Below are positions 46,280-54,734 of a DNA stretch of 64,000 bases, in pieces. Origin of the DNA: Solemya velum gill symbiont (GTDB lineage: Bacteria; Pseudomonadota; Gammaproteobacteria; Chromatiales; Chromatiaceae); contig NZ_JRAA01000002.1 in assembly GCF_000787395.1 (NCBI RefSeq), forward strand, positions 744,001 through 808,000. The letters run 5' to 3'. The translations under genes and the position numbers were made by a program. Position 1 is the stretch's first letter, and the number at the start of each line of letters is the position of its first letter. The notes beneath the pieces are model-generated. The model was not told the origin of the DNA. It did not search any database and saw only the letters and a program-made list of their open reading frames with translations.

Positions 46280-46996
46280 ATGACCCTGGATATAGTCACT
46301 TTTGCCTGGATGACTGACGAAAGCGGTGTTCCGAAAAATGAGCGCCATAGCTGGTGGGAAAACCAGCGCGACCTGATGCGACTCTATGCCATTAACCTGG
46401 CCAATGGTATTGATCGCACACTCAACAGGCATCACCGGAAAATCCTGTTCACCAATCGCCGTGACTGGTTCGATGACCTGGGCCACAGGTTTCATATCAT
46501 TGATATGGAGCCTGTATATAAGCGCATAACGAACAAATTCATCGCTTATGACCCGGCATATGACATCAGTGAAAAAATGGTTCTCACCGATCTCGACATG
46601 GCATTTGTCCAGAACTGGGATGAACTGGTTGACTATGATGGCAACCTGATAATGAATCATACAGGTGGGGCTCGCAGAGGATTGCGATGGTACCCGGGCG
46701 GGGGCTTTATCATGACCAACAACAGGACCGGGCTGTTCGATAAGATCACCGCCCCCTTGTATGAAAATCCCGAGGCAGTATACAAGCGCTGTAACTATCG
46801 CGAACGCCACTGGTTTGCAAAACAGATTGGACGTAAAAACATAGACTATTGGCAGAAAACCTACCCGGGCTCAATTGGTTCCTACAAGAAAGATATCGTC
46901 AAGCGTAAAGGCAGTTTCGAAGACTTCAAAATCATCTGGTTTCATGGTGATCCGCGTCCGGATACCGTCCCGGAAGTCGCTAAATACTGGAAATAA
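46280..46996 (+). CDS. Putative glycosyltransferase with DxD motif
   Basis: The 238 residues contain a DxD-type motif at 104-106 (MVLTDLDMAFVQNWDEL), a GGFIMTNNRTGLF block and end with IIWFHGDPRPDTVPEVAKYW, a pattern common at the end of small GT-A fold transferases with unassigned specificity. Its N-terminus (TLDIVTFAWMTDE) lacks a signal peptide. It converges with the following minus-strand sulfotransferase gene. Confidence 0.65.
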   Translation: MTLDIVTFAWMTDESGVPKNERHSWWENQRDLMRLYAINLANGIDRTLNRHHRKILFTNRRDWFDDLGHRFHIIDMEPVYKRITNKFIAYDPAYDISEKMVLTDLDMAFVQNWDELVDYDGNLIMNHTGGARRGLRWYPGGGFIMTNNRTGLFDKITAPLYENPEAVYKRCNYRERHWFAKQIGRKNIDYWQKTYPGSIGSYKKDIVKRKGSFEDFKIIWFHGDPRPDTVPEVAKYWK

Positions 46997-47030
46997 CAGT
47001 CATACCGGCCAGATTGGCAAGAACCTGGAA

Positions 47031-47693
47031 CTATCGCGGAGAACCCGATTTTTCTGAAGATATATTTACCGGGACACCTGCCCTTTCCAGGCTCTCCTGG
47101 TCGATACCGTAACCGTATCTCAAGAAATCATCCGCATAGAATTCCTTGATACGCTGCAAGTCTTCGTCACGAATCTGAATATCAAGTTCAGGAGATGGGT
47201 TTTCCCAGATTGGAATCTCAGGCACCCGACGCCCCAGGTGGGAGGCAATTGCAGTCAGACATTGTCCGACCCCCTCCTCAAAGTGAAAAATTTCAGCGCC
47301 CGGGTACTCGAATTCAGACTGGGGCCTGAAATGATTATCCCGATAGTAGGGGTTGAAACGGCAAATCCCGAGAGAGAGGGATAGCCAGGTAGAAAACGAG
47401 ATCTTGTTGCGTATCAGGCGACGCTTGCGCAATTGGTATCGGTATTCACTGATAATACGCGCTACGGGATGCCTGACAACCATGAAACTCCAGTCAACCG
47501 AGCCGGGTTCAATCCGCTTTTGGAGTTGTGTGGTATGGAGATGATGAAGGCTACAGCGTATGAGCCCGATACGTGTTCTGCCTTTAAGCGATATCTCACC
47601 TTGTTGTGCAAGGTATTTTTCAATCGATGAACCGCCAGTTTTTGGTATATGGACAAACAGAACAGAATGATCTCCAACCTTGGCTAGCGGCAT
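47031..47693 (-). CDS. P-loop sulfotransferase (2 of 4)
   Basis: The Sulfotransfer_2 family motifs are clear: VLFVHIPKTGGSSIEKYL (residues 11-28) for the 5'-phosphosulfate and WSFMVVRHPVARIISEYRY (68-86) for the 3'-phosphate of PAPS. The rest, to 220 residues, is helical with FYADDFLRYGYG near the end, also typical of the family. It lies in the opposite orientation to the neighbouring glycosyltransferase genes and is probably co-transcribed with the zinc-ribbon gene upstream (gap 30 bases). Confidence 0.85.
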   Translation of the reverse strand: MPLAKVGDHSVLFVHIPKTGGSSIEKYLAQQGEISLKGRTRIGLIRCSLHHLHTTQLQKRIEPGSVDWSFMVVRHPVARIISEYRYQLRKRRLIRNKISFSTWLSLSLGICRFNPYYRDNHFRPQSEFEYPGAEIFHFEEGVGQCLTAIASHLGRRVPEIPIWENPSPELDIQIRDEDLQRIKEFYADDFLRYGYGIDQESLERAGVPVNISSEKSGSPR

Positions 47694-47723
47694 AAACCAA
47701 TCCTTTCCAGCAGACAGAAATGA

Positions 47724-47906
47724 TTAAGAGTCGCTTAACTGGTAAACAGCACCACAATAGGGGCACTCACAGCGCTTCTCTTTCTCCAGGGGCAGGTAGA
47801 CACGCGGATGCATGTTCCACACCTCGTCTTCCGGCCTTGGGCATGACAGCGGCAGTTCACTTCTCTTTACCCGGATGACCGGCTGCTCTTTCCTCTGTGC
47901 TGACAT
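47724..47906 (-). CDS. Small zf-CHCC zinc-finger protein
   Basis: At 60 residues this matches the zf-CHCC domain (PF10276), related to the NDUFS6 subunit of complex I. The zinc ligands are visible in order: LSCPRPEDEVWNMHPRVYLP gives Cys and His, and CECPYCGAVYQL gives the Cys pair. An AGGAG ribosome site lies nine bases before ATG. In other proteobacteria the gene is usually near glycan or lipid A genes or branched-chain aminotransferase; the role is unknown. Confidence 0.85.
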   Translation of the reverse strand: MSAQRKEQPVIRVKRSELPLSCPRPEDEVWNMHPRVYLPLEKEKRCECPYCGAVYQLSDS

Positions 47907-48129
47907 TATTGATCACTCCTCGTCTGAATGCTGCCGGACAATTCGCCTGACATCATTCCTGATAAACCTGTAATTAGCACTGATTTTATCGCAGATTGCT
48001 CCTGAAAATCAGTTTATTGAACGTAATTTTCTCTATACCATCCTGGAAGATGGTAAATCGCTGCACAAACACGTGCCTGAGTGGACATCCACCAAAAAAT
48101 TAGATACTGTTCGGTCAAATTTATTTTGT

Positions 48130-48807
48130 ATGAAAAAGATGAAAATACATCAACACTGGATCTTCAGAAAACTGGGCAAGCCTGCGCCAAAGATTTTTAT
48201 TATCGGCTTCAATAAATGCGGCACCAAGACAATCAATCGATTCTTTCGTCGGAATGGCATACTCTCAGCCCATCACGGATATCATCACTTCCTCCGAAGA
48301 GCAAGCTATAACATAGCTGCCAGAATGAAAAAAAACCTTGAGGCCGGGCTTCCGATATTATCCGACATGTCCAGGTACGAGGCTTTTTCTGATCTCATAC
48401 ATCTAACTGATAAAGAGGTCATTGAGGCCAACGAGTACTTCAAAGAGCTTAATAGTGAATACCCTGATGCTTATTTCATTTTTAATGACCGACCTGTCGA
48501 TGCATGGATCAAATCACGACTGAACCATGAGGGTGGCCCTGGTGGAAGCTTCAAAGGTCGGTATCGTTCATTTACCGGCATGACTGAGGCCGAAGTCACT
48601 GCTCTCTGGAAACAACAATACGAAACACAGAAAGCTGCGGTGCTAGACTATTTCTCTGGGAATGATCGGTTCATTTACTTTGACATCACCCGCGATGGTC
48701 CAGAGGAACTGTCAGAAGCACTTTCTGACGATTACAAACTGAACCCGGCAAAATGGTCGCATCGTGGCAGTGCCGCAGAACGTCAGAAAAGATTTGGGAA
48801 GAAATAG
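48130..48807 (+). CDS. P-loop sulfotransferase family protein (3 of 4)
   Basis: The 5'-phosphosulfate loop reads KIFIIGFNKCGTKTINRFF (residues 21-39 from the ATG used), and a later NDRPVDAWIKSRLNH stretch matches the 3'-phosphate motif region. This form, with GFNKCGT, belongs to a different sulfotransferase subgroup from its neighbours. The protein is about 225 residues. The frame is open upstream to a GTG at 48073; neither start has a convincing ribosome site, so the N-terminus is uncertain. It is followed by a 106-base gap before the formyltransferase gene. Confidence 0.75.
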   Translation: MKKMKIHQHWIFRKLGKPAPKIFIIGFNKCGTKTINRFFRRNGILSAHHGYHHFLRRASYNIAARMKKNLEAGLPILSDMSRYEAFSDLIHLTDKEVIEANEYFKELNSEYPDAYFIFNDRPVDAWIKSRLNHEGGPGGSFKGRYRSFTGMTEAEVTALWKQQYETQKAAVLDYFSGNDRFIYFDITRDGPEELSEALSDDYKLNPAKWSHRGSAAERQKRFGKK

Positions 48808-48913
48808 CATTCTCTTAACCAGTCTGTCGACTGGTTCTCATCACGTTCCGCTTCACTGACCTGATTAATAATGGCGTTTGCCGCTTACAAAGCTAACCAA
48901 GTAGAGAGATACC

Positions 48914-49738
48914 ATGAAACGAGTTGTCATCTTGACCGGATCAGAACTGCGCCATGAATTTTTTCGCAAATACATTGCACTGTCTGAAGAGATAGATGTC
49001 ATCAACAGTTATTGTGAAGGCCAGGAAAAGAGCCTTCGAAATATTACTGAACAAAATGCGGCTACAAATGATATCAGGCTGAAACATCTTTCTGCCAGGG
49101 AGCAGTCGGAAAAGGACTTCTATGAATTGTTCACTGAAACAGCATCAGATAATTCAAATCCTGTCTATCTACCAAAAGGCGACATCAACAAGCCGGAATA
49201 TGCCGACGCAATAATTAACTCCAATCCTGATCTGCTGATTTCATATGGCTGCTCTATCATCAAGGAGCCCCTCCTGAGCGCTTTTGAGGGGCGCTTTATC
49301 AATATCCACCTCGGGCTTTCACCATATTATCGTGGAAGTGGCACTAATTACTGGCCACTGGTTAATGGCGAGCCTGAATTCGTTGGCGCAACATTTATGT
49401 ATATTGATGCAGGGATTGATACTGGTGAGATCATCCATCAGATCCGGGCGAATTTTTCTTTGGGCGACACGCCTTCACAAGTTGGAAATCGTTTAATCGT
49501 TGAAATGAGCCGTGTTTTTCAAAAGATCATTATCAATTTTGACAAGCTTGAAAAGATGGAACAACTCCCGGTTCCGCCAGATGAGAAGGTATGCATGAAA
49601 AAGCATTATACCGATGAGTCAGTCATCAGCCTATACAGGAACTTTGAGAATGGTTTAGTTGAAAAGTATTTGAATGAAAAAGAAGAGAGATGTAATAAAG
49701 CACCAATAATTAAAAATCCGGCTTTGGGTGGAAAGTAA
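48914..49738 (+). CDS. Formyltransferase-family protein (likely sugar N-formyltransferase)
   Basis: The formyltransferase fold moves a formyl group from N10-formyl-tetrahydrofolate to an amine. The catalytic Asn, His and Asp appear at residues 130, 132 and 169 in INIHLGLSPYYRGSG and YIDAGIDTGEII. No tRNA-binding C-terminal OB domain of methionyl-tRNA formyltransferase is present, and the location in a glycan island points to an amino-sugar substrate; this is inference. The length is 274 residues, and AGAGAG precedes ATG. The stop lies four bases before the deacetylase start. Confidence 0.8.
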   Translation: MKRVVILTGSELRHEFFRKYIALSEEIDVINSYCEGQEKSLRNITEQNAATNDIRLKHLSAREQSEKDFYELFTETASDNSNPVYLPKGDINKPEYADAIINSNPDLLISYGCSIIKEPLLSAFEGRFINIHLGLSPYYRGSGTNYWPLVNGEPEFVGATFMYIDAGIDTGEIIHQIRANFSLGDTPSQVGNRLIVEMSRVFQKIIINFDKLEKMEQLPVPPDEKVCMKKHYTDESVISLYRNFENGLVEKYLNEKEERCNKAPIIKNPALGGK

Positions 49739-49742
49739 CATC

Positions 49743-50681
49743 ATGAAGTCCATTATGTATCACTATGTGAGACCCGATGAACCATCTCTCCCCCATTTTC
49801 GTCACCTGCATGTCGAAGACTTTGCAAGACAACTTGAATATTTCGGGAATGAATTTGGTTTTGTCAGCAAGGATGACTTTCTTAACTGTATGGAATCAAA
49901 TGAGCCTGTTGATGGAGTTGTACTAACTTTTGATGACGGCTTCAAAGATCATTTTCGTTACGTCTTGCCAGAACTTAAGAAACTGGGTCTTTGGGGCATT
50001 TTTTACATTTCGACATCCCCGTTTACTACCAGAAAGCTGATTGATGTTCATCGCATTCATATGCTTATCGGGAAATTCAGTGGGAAAACGATCGCAGATG
50101 CATTGAACGACATCATAAAAGAAGAAATGCTATCTCATAGCCATGTAGAAGAATTTCAATCGGAAACATATACAAGACAAAATAATGACAGCAGCACCAA
50201 CCATGTCAAACGCTGTCTGAATTATTATATAGATTACAAGTACAGGGAGAGTGTGATCGACCAACTAATGTCAATATTTTATCCAGATGAACCTGACATG
50301 ATTGACGATTTCTATATGACACAGCCTGAAATACGGATAATGAACAATCAGGGAATGATAATCGGAAGTCACACCGTCAATCACCCCGTAATGAGCAAGA
50401 TATCTTTGGAATCCCAGGAAAGAGAAATAAGAAATTAATTTGATACTCTTGAGTCCATTACAGAAGGACTTCCTACAAGGACTTTTTGTTATCCTTATGG
50501 AGGATTCCACAGCTTTACTAATGAAACTGAAAAGCTACTGGAAGAAAATGGATGCCACTACTCGTTTAATGTAGAACCAAGAGATATTGACCAAAATGAC
50601 TTGCTGAATCGTAGACAGGCGCTGCCGCGTTACGATTGCAACCAGTTTCCCCATGGATCTTTCAGAAAAACAGTGTCGTAA
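49743..50681 (+). pseudogene. Polysaccharide deacetylase (NodB-type) gene split by an in-frame stop
   Basis: The first 231 codons encode a NodB-homology deacetylase: SIMYHYVRPDEPSLPHFRHL, the metal Asp pair in GVVLTFDDGFKDHF (TFDDG at residues 62-66) and the metal His motif IIGSHTVNHPVMSK. A TAA at 50436-50438 stops the frame, but the same frame continues without a break to 50681 with family-typical sequence (RTFCYPYGGFHSFTNETEKL, LPRYDCNQFPHG). Either the gene is a recent nonsense pseudogene, the base call is wrong, or a shortened protein is made. Metal ligands lie before the stop, but the late FCYPYGG and catalytic-face strands lie after it. It is coupled to the formyltransferase gene. Confidence 0.8.
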
Positions 50682-50780
50682 ACAAATATCCAAAGATAAA
50701 CGATGCAAACAACTCCAATGTTAAAGAAGTGGATACTGTAATCATGTTAAAGAATATTGTTATTGTGAAAGGCTACAAAG

Positions 50781-51725
50781 ATGAATAACGAAGATCAAGT
50801 GCCAGAATGGCTGGAAAATGCTGTGTTGATTTATGGGCCGAGAAAAGCTGGTACAACACTATTACAAAACCTGCATGATGGTAATAATGAACTATTCGTT
50901 TACCCTGTGGAGTTAAAGTTAAAACGTTTTCATCGAACTATTTGGAAATCACAACCAGTAACCACAGACTTATATTTTGATCTTTCGTTACTATTAAAAA
51001 AGGAACTGCCGAATTTTGACAATAAATCTTATGCATCCTATGTAAAGTCGCTGCGTAATGAGCGTATTTCTTCATTACGTGAACTTATTCAGAAAGACAT
51101 TTATGCCGTATATAGGTTTGCGGAAAACAAGCCAACCAACCCAACGCATTGGTGCGCTAAAGAGGTAGGAGGAGATACCATCAAGATAATTTCATTCTGG
51201 AGACAGATGTTTCTTGACGGGAAAGTAGTCATGATTGTCAGGGATCCTCTTATGGTCACACGCAGCGTGATACTGGACAGAAGGCGTAAAGGAATACGTT
51301 TAGGAGCAAGGCAAATAATGAAACAAACTAAATCTCCTATGCGAAATCTCTATGACCAGGTGCAATTAATTAATGACATGTCATTTCATTTCGTTGTTTA
51401 CGAGAAACTAACAGCAGACACTTCAGGAACCATGCAAGGTGTTTGCGGCTATTTGGGCATTAAATATGCTTCAGTGCATGAATACCCAACACTGTTTGGA
51501 GAGAAAACTGTAACAAGCACTTCATCAAGAAAAACGCGGAAAGTGTTCCAAAGCAAAAATAAATGGCATCACGACCTAAGTTTCAGGGAAAAATTGCTTG
51601 TTTGGATTTATTCAACAATCATCAATATTGGACTATTTAATAAGGCCCAAAAAGAAGGAAAGAAATATGGATCTTATCCGGAAATTGTAAAGGAAATTGA
51701 AAAGGAAATTGAAAACAGGTCGTAG
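50781..51725 (+). CDS. P-loop sulfotransferase (4 of 4)
   Basis: AVLIYGPRKAGTTLLQNLHD (residues 14-33) is the 5'-phosphosulfate loop, and KVVMIVRDPLMVTRSVI (148-164) the 3'-phosphate motif, of a Sulfotransfer_3-type enzyme. The 314 residues are AT-rich in coding sequence (many AAA, ATT, TTT codons), unlike the flanking housekeeping genes, which suggests transfer. It converges with neuA on the other strand; the 177 bases between them hold only an imperfect hairpin (ACCTGG/CCAGGT at about 51769-51790). Confidence 0.8.
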   Translation: MNNEDQVPEWLENAVLIYGPRKAGTTLLQNLHDGNNELFVYPVELKLKRFHRTIWKSQPVTTDLYFDLSLLLKKELPNFDNKSYASYVKSLRNERISSLRELIQKDIYAVYRFAENKPTNPTHWCAKEVGGDTIKIISFWRQMFLDGKVVMIVRDPLMVTRSVILDRRRKGIRLGARQIMKQTKSPMRNLYDQVQLINDMSFHFVVYEKLTADTSGTMQGVCGYLGIKYASVHEYPTLFGEKTVTSTSSRKTRKVFQSKNKWHHDLSFREKLLVWIYSTIINIGLFNKAQKEGKKYGSYPEIVKEIEKEIENRS

Positions 51726-51902
51726 AAGATTTTATCTTCACTGGCTCCGTCCTGACCTGACCCTGCAAGCTACCTGGTTTTAATTCCAGGTCATGGCAGC
51801 TTAGAAACTGGAAAACTCTGAGACTTTCAGCTGCCTTAATCACATGAATATAGCCTTATCCTGAAAAAAGCCTTACATACTGACACGGAGAAAAATATTG
51901 GT

Positions 51903-52628
51903 CTAACTGACGATGGGTCTGGATTCCAGCCAGTTGGCAAGCTCTAACTCATATGGCTCATCAATGTTTACGACCGGTCTATCTATTATTAATGCAGCAC
52001 AATGGTTTTCTATAATATTACCGCGCTTTATTAAGGACTCCCTTCTTGATGCGTAACATATTCCGTTACGGTGATAATAACTTGGAATTTTTTGACGCAA
52101 TGAATAGTCGCTGCCATCATTTATATAGAGATTGATAGCACCATCAGTGTTTATCGTTAATGTTTTTTCAGGAGTAAAATGTGCTGGCGTTTTGCTAACA
52201 GTAGCAGCAGCCTGATATTCTCCATCTAGTAACAGTCTAACAGTATTTGTCACATCTTGAGACGTACGTAGCGGGCTAGTTGGCTCAAGTAAAACTGAAA
52301 TATCAAATGTCATGTTGTATTCAGCTTCTGAAGCGAGCCAAGCATGTTTCCACATATCCACAGACGTCGAACTGTCGCCTGCTAATTCAAGTGGCCGTAA
52401 GAAAGGGACATCAAGATGGTATCGTTTTGCCTCTTCAGCAATTTCATTATCCTCTGTTGATACAATCGCACTATCAACCCAATCCAGAGATGCTGCTACC
52501 ATTGCCGCTCTTGCTACTAAGCTGTAACCTCCTACTTTCTTGAGGTTCTTATGTGGGATTGACTTGGACCCCCCCCTGGCCGGAACCACTAATAAAACAT
52601 TATTTCCATCTATAGCCACTTTAGGCAC
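51903..52628 (-). CDS. neuA: NeuA-type CMP-nonulosonate (acylneuraminate) cytidylyltransferase
   Basis: This enzyme activates a sialic-type acid with CTP to the CMP sugar. The CTP-binding motif is VVPARGGSKSIPHKNLKKVG (from residue 14), followed by SAIVSTEDNEIAEEAKRY, LLEPTSPLRTSQDV and the late NIDEPYELELANWL. At 241 residues it is the single-domain form. It closes the neuB-neuC-methyltransferase-neuA operon. Whether the sugar is Neu5Ac, legionaminic acid or another nonulosonate cannot be read from the sequence. Confidence 0.93.
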   Translation of the reverse strand: MPKVAIDGNNVLLVVPARGGSKSIPHKNLKKVGGYSLVARAAMVAASLDWVDSAIVSTEDNEIAEEAKRYHLDVPFLRPLELAGDSSTSVDMWKHAWLASEAEYNMTFDISVLLEPTSPLRTSQDVTNTVRLLLDGEYQAAATVSKTPAHFTPEKTLTINTDGAINLYINDGSDYSLRQKIPSYYHRNGICYASRRESLIKRGNIIENHCAALIIDRPVVNIDEPYELELANWLESRPIVS

Positions 52629-52691
52629 TCCATCATCTTTTCAATGTCCAGGCGCACATCACAAAACGAGTTACTGTACCACTAGTCGAAA

Positions 52692-53510
52692 TCAATCTTT
52701 TTTCTGTGCTAGAACAGAAAATGCCATAGGAAAACTTGTGAATTTTCGTTCCTGATTATTGGGGTATTTTGTATCCCATTCCATCAATTGTGGAAAGTGC
52801 TCATTATAGAACCATTCATTAAGTTCACTACGGTCCTCTTGGGGTATGTATTCCAGTGCCTGCGCCCAACTATAGGCGATTACTGAAAAAGGCCCACCCT
52901 CCGTTTTTGTTTCCAGGGGATGCAATCCATTCTTCTTGAGAATGTTTTCTAAACCATAAGGAGTGTAGCGAAGAAAGTCATCCGGACTCTGGTGCAACTC
53001 CCGAACTAACGGTTCAAAAACGTACGCAAGTCCACCAGGTTTTAGCAGCCTGGATATTTCGCTGAATAAAGCTGATTGATCAGCGATATGGTGCACTAAG
53101 TTAGGAACGATAACCAAATCGGCTTTGGCTCCCGGTAGATCAGTTTTTTCAATGTTAGTGCGAATACTTGAAGGCACTGATAGAAAACGTGCATCGTCAA
53201 CCATGGTTTCATTGTAAGCACCCCTGTCATCCGCGCTGGCTGGACTGCAGTCAGCAGCAATAACACGATGTCCAGAGAAAACTGGAGCAGCCAGGCTGGA
53301 GCCACCATAGAGAAGCCCTCTTTCAAGAGATATAACCAAGCTGTTTTCTTCCAGCCTCTCCGATAGGGAACGTAAATCGCGAAGCAGAAGATTAAAATGC
53401 GGCCATTTGGTTTTGACCTGAAATACACGTTCTCCAAGCATATCAATATGATGTTCGATAGCCTCAGATGAGAACTGAGGTGATTGTATTAGTTCATCAA
53501 TATTTTTCAT
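52692..53510 (-). CDS. SAM-dependent class I methyltransferase in the neu operon
   Basis: A Rossmann methyltransferase core is visible: LVISLERGLLYGGSSLAAP for the glycine loop region, HRVIAADCSPASADDRG with the ribose-binding Asp, and DLVIVPNLVHHIADQSALFS and ISRLLKPGGLAYVFEPLV as motifs of the Methyltransf_11 type. The 272 residues lack membrane segments. It lies between neuC and neuA in the same direction, with gaps of 49 and 63 bases. Candidate substrates are the nonulosonic acid itself or the glycan; no assignment is proven. Confidence 0.75.
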   Translation of the reverse strand: MKNIDELIQSPQFSSEAIEHHIDMLGERVFQVKTKWPHFNLLLRDLRSLSERLEENSLVISLERGLLYGGSSLAAPVFSGHRVIAADCSPASADDRGAYNETMVDDARFLSVPSSIRTNIEKTDLPGAKADLVIVPNLVHHIADQSALFSEISRLLKPGGLAYVFEPLVRELHQSPDDFLRYTPYGLENILKKNGLHPLETKTEGGPFSVIAYSWAQALEYIPQEDRSELNEWFYNEHFPQLMEWDTKYPNNQERKFTSFPMAFSVLAQKKD

Positions 53511-53559
53511 TTTTCATTTTTCAGCTACCTGATTCAAAAATTGAATGGATCATCCTGAA

Positions 53560-54732
53560 TTATTCATCTGTTTGATGAATGTATGACAACTCTTTCTGCA
53601 ACCTGATTTCACACGTGGCAAGTAAATCTGCAATTTGCTGACCAGCTGTCCCATCGCCGACCAGAGTTGATGATGGATATCTACCATGTGAAAGTTGATA
53701 GTAGATTGCTTCGCTGATTTTCGCCGCATCATAATCAACATCGATAACATTCGCAGCCCTTTCCCGTCCTGCCTGCCGGTTGCCAATGTTGACAGTTGGT
53801 GTACCGAGATATGCACCTTCTCTCAATCCCGAGGATGAATTACCGATTAGGCATTTTGAGTTTGCGATAAGCCGTACATAGTCCTCTGGCTCGAAGTTGA
53901 TATAGAAATGCATGTTTGTCGCATCATTGTGTTCCCTGAATTGCCTGATCCCTTTGGCAATATCATCTGATCCTGCATCAACGTTTGGCCATAACCAGGC
54001 AACTTGCATCCCTTTGTCAGCGAATTCTTTTACTGCTTTCAAGGTTTCATTTATTTGAGCCAGGCCGCTACCATATTCCGTCGTTACAGGGTGTTGAAGC
54101 ACAACTAAATAGTCCTTCTCGGTCGACAATTGATCGCCAACACCTTTATATTTCTCAAAGAAGTCAGGAGGAAGAGTCACGTCAAGGTTTGCAACCACAT
54201 CAATTGCCGGACACCCGGTCAAATAAACATCTTCAGCATTCTCACCCATCTTTAGTAAATATTCCTTCGCTCGCAATGTTGCAGCAAAATGCAGATGAGA
54301 CAACTTCGTAATTGCATGCCTGACCGATTCATCGATAGAACCCGTAACTTCACCACCTTGTGTATGCGCAACAGGGATATTCATATAACTGGCAGCAACT
54401 GCTGTCGCTAATGTTTCAAACCTGTCTGCCACGGTTACCACAACATCCGGTTTCAGATTTTCAAACTGTGTGGCTAATTCAATGATAGCCAAACCCGTTG
54501 ATTTAGCCATCGTTGTAGGCGTTTCTCCTTCCAGGATTGAATACACAACTGCAGCTTCAGAAAAACCTTCCTTCCTGATAATGTCTATGACTGAACCGAA
54601 ACGATGTATTAATGCTGACGATCCAACCAGAAGTTGAAGCTCAAGATCGGGGTGTTTATCTACAGCCTGCATCAATGTCTTAATACGTCCATAGTTTGCG
54701 CGGCTGTGCACCACTACACATATCTTTCTCAT
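53560..54732 (-). CDS. neuC: NeuC-type UDP-N-acetylglucosamine 2-epimerase (hydrolysing)
   Basis: The enzyme converts a UDP-HexNAc to free ManNAc-type sugar and UDP, the first step to sialic-type acids. The 390 residues begin with KICVVVHSRANYGRIKTLMQ, then PVAHTQGGEVTGSIDESVRH and, near the end, GNSSSGLREGAYLGTPTVNI and GNRQAGRERAANVIDV, which are signature blocks of hydrolysing 2-epimerases. It starts two bases after neuB. The related LegG enzyme acts on a 2,4-diacetamido-6-deoxy sugar, so the precise substrate is open. Confidence 0.93.
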   Translation of the reverse strand: MRKICVVVHSRANYGRIKTLMQAVDKHPDLELQLLVGSSALIHRFGSVIDIIRKEGFSEAAVVYSILEGETPTTMAKSTGLAIIELATQFENLKPDVVVTVADRFETLATAVAASYMNIPVAHTQGGEVTGSIDESVRHAITKLSHLHFAATLRAKEYLLKMGENAEDVYLTGCPAIDVVANLDVTLPPDFFEKYKGVGDQLSTEKDYLVVLQHPVTTEYGSGLAQINETLKAVKEFADKGMQVAWLWPNVDAGSDDIAKGIRQFREHNDATNMHFYINFEPEDYVRLIANSKCLIGNSSSGLREGAYLGTPTVNIGNRQAGRERAANVIDVDYDAAKISEAIYYQLSHGRYPSSTLVGDGTAGQQIADLLATCEIRLQKELSYIHQTDE

Positions 54733-54734
54733 TT

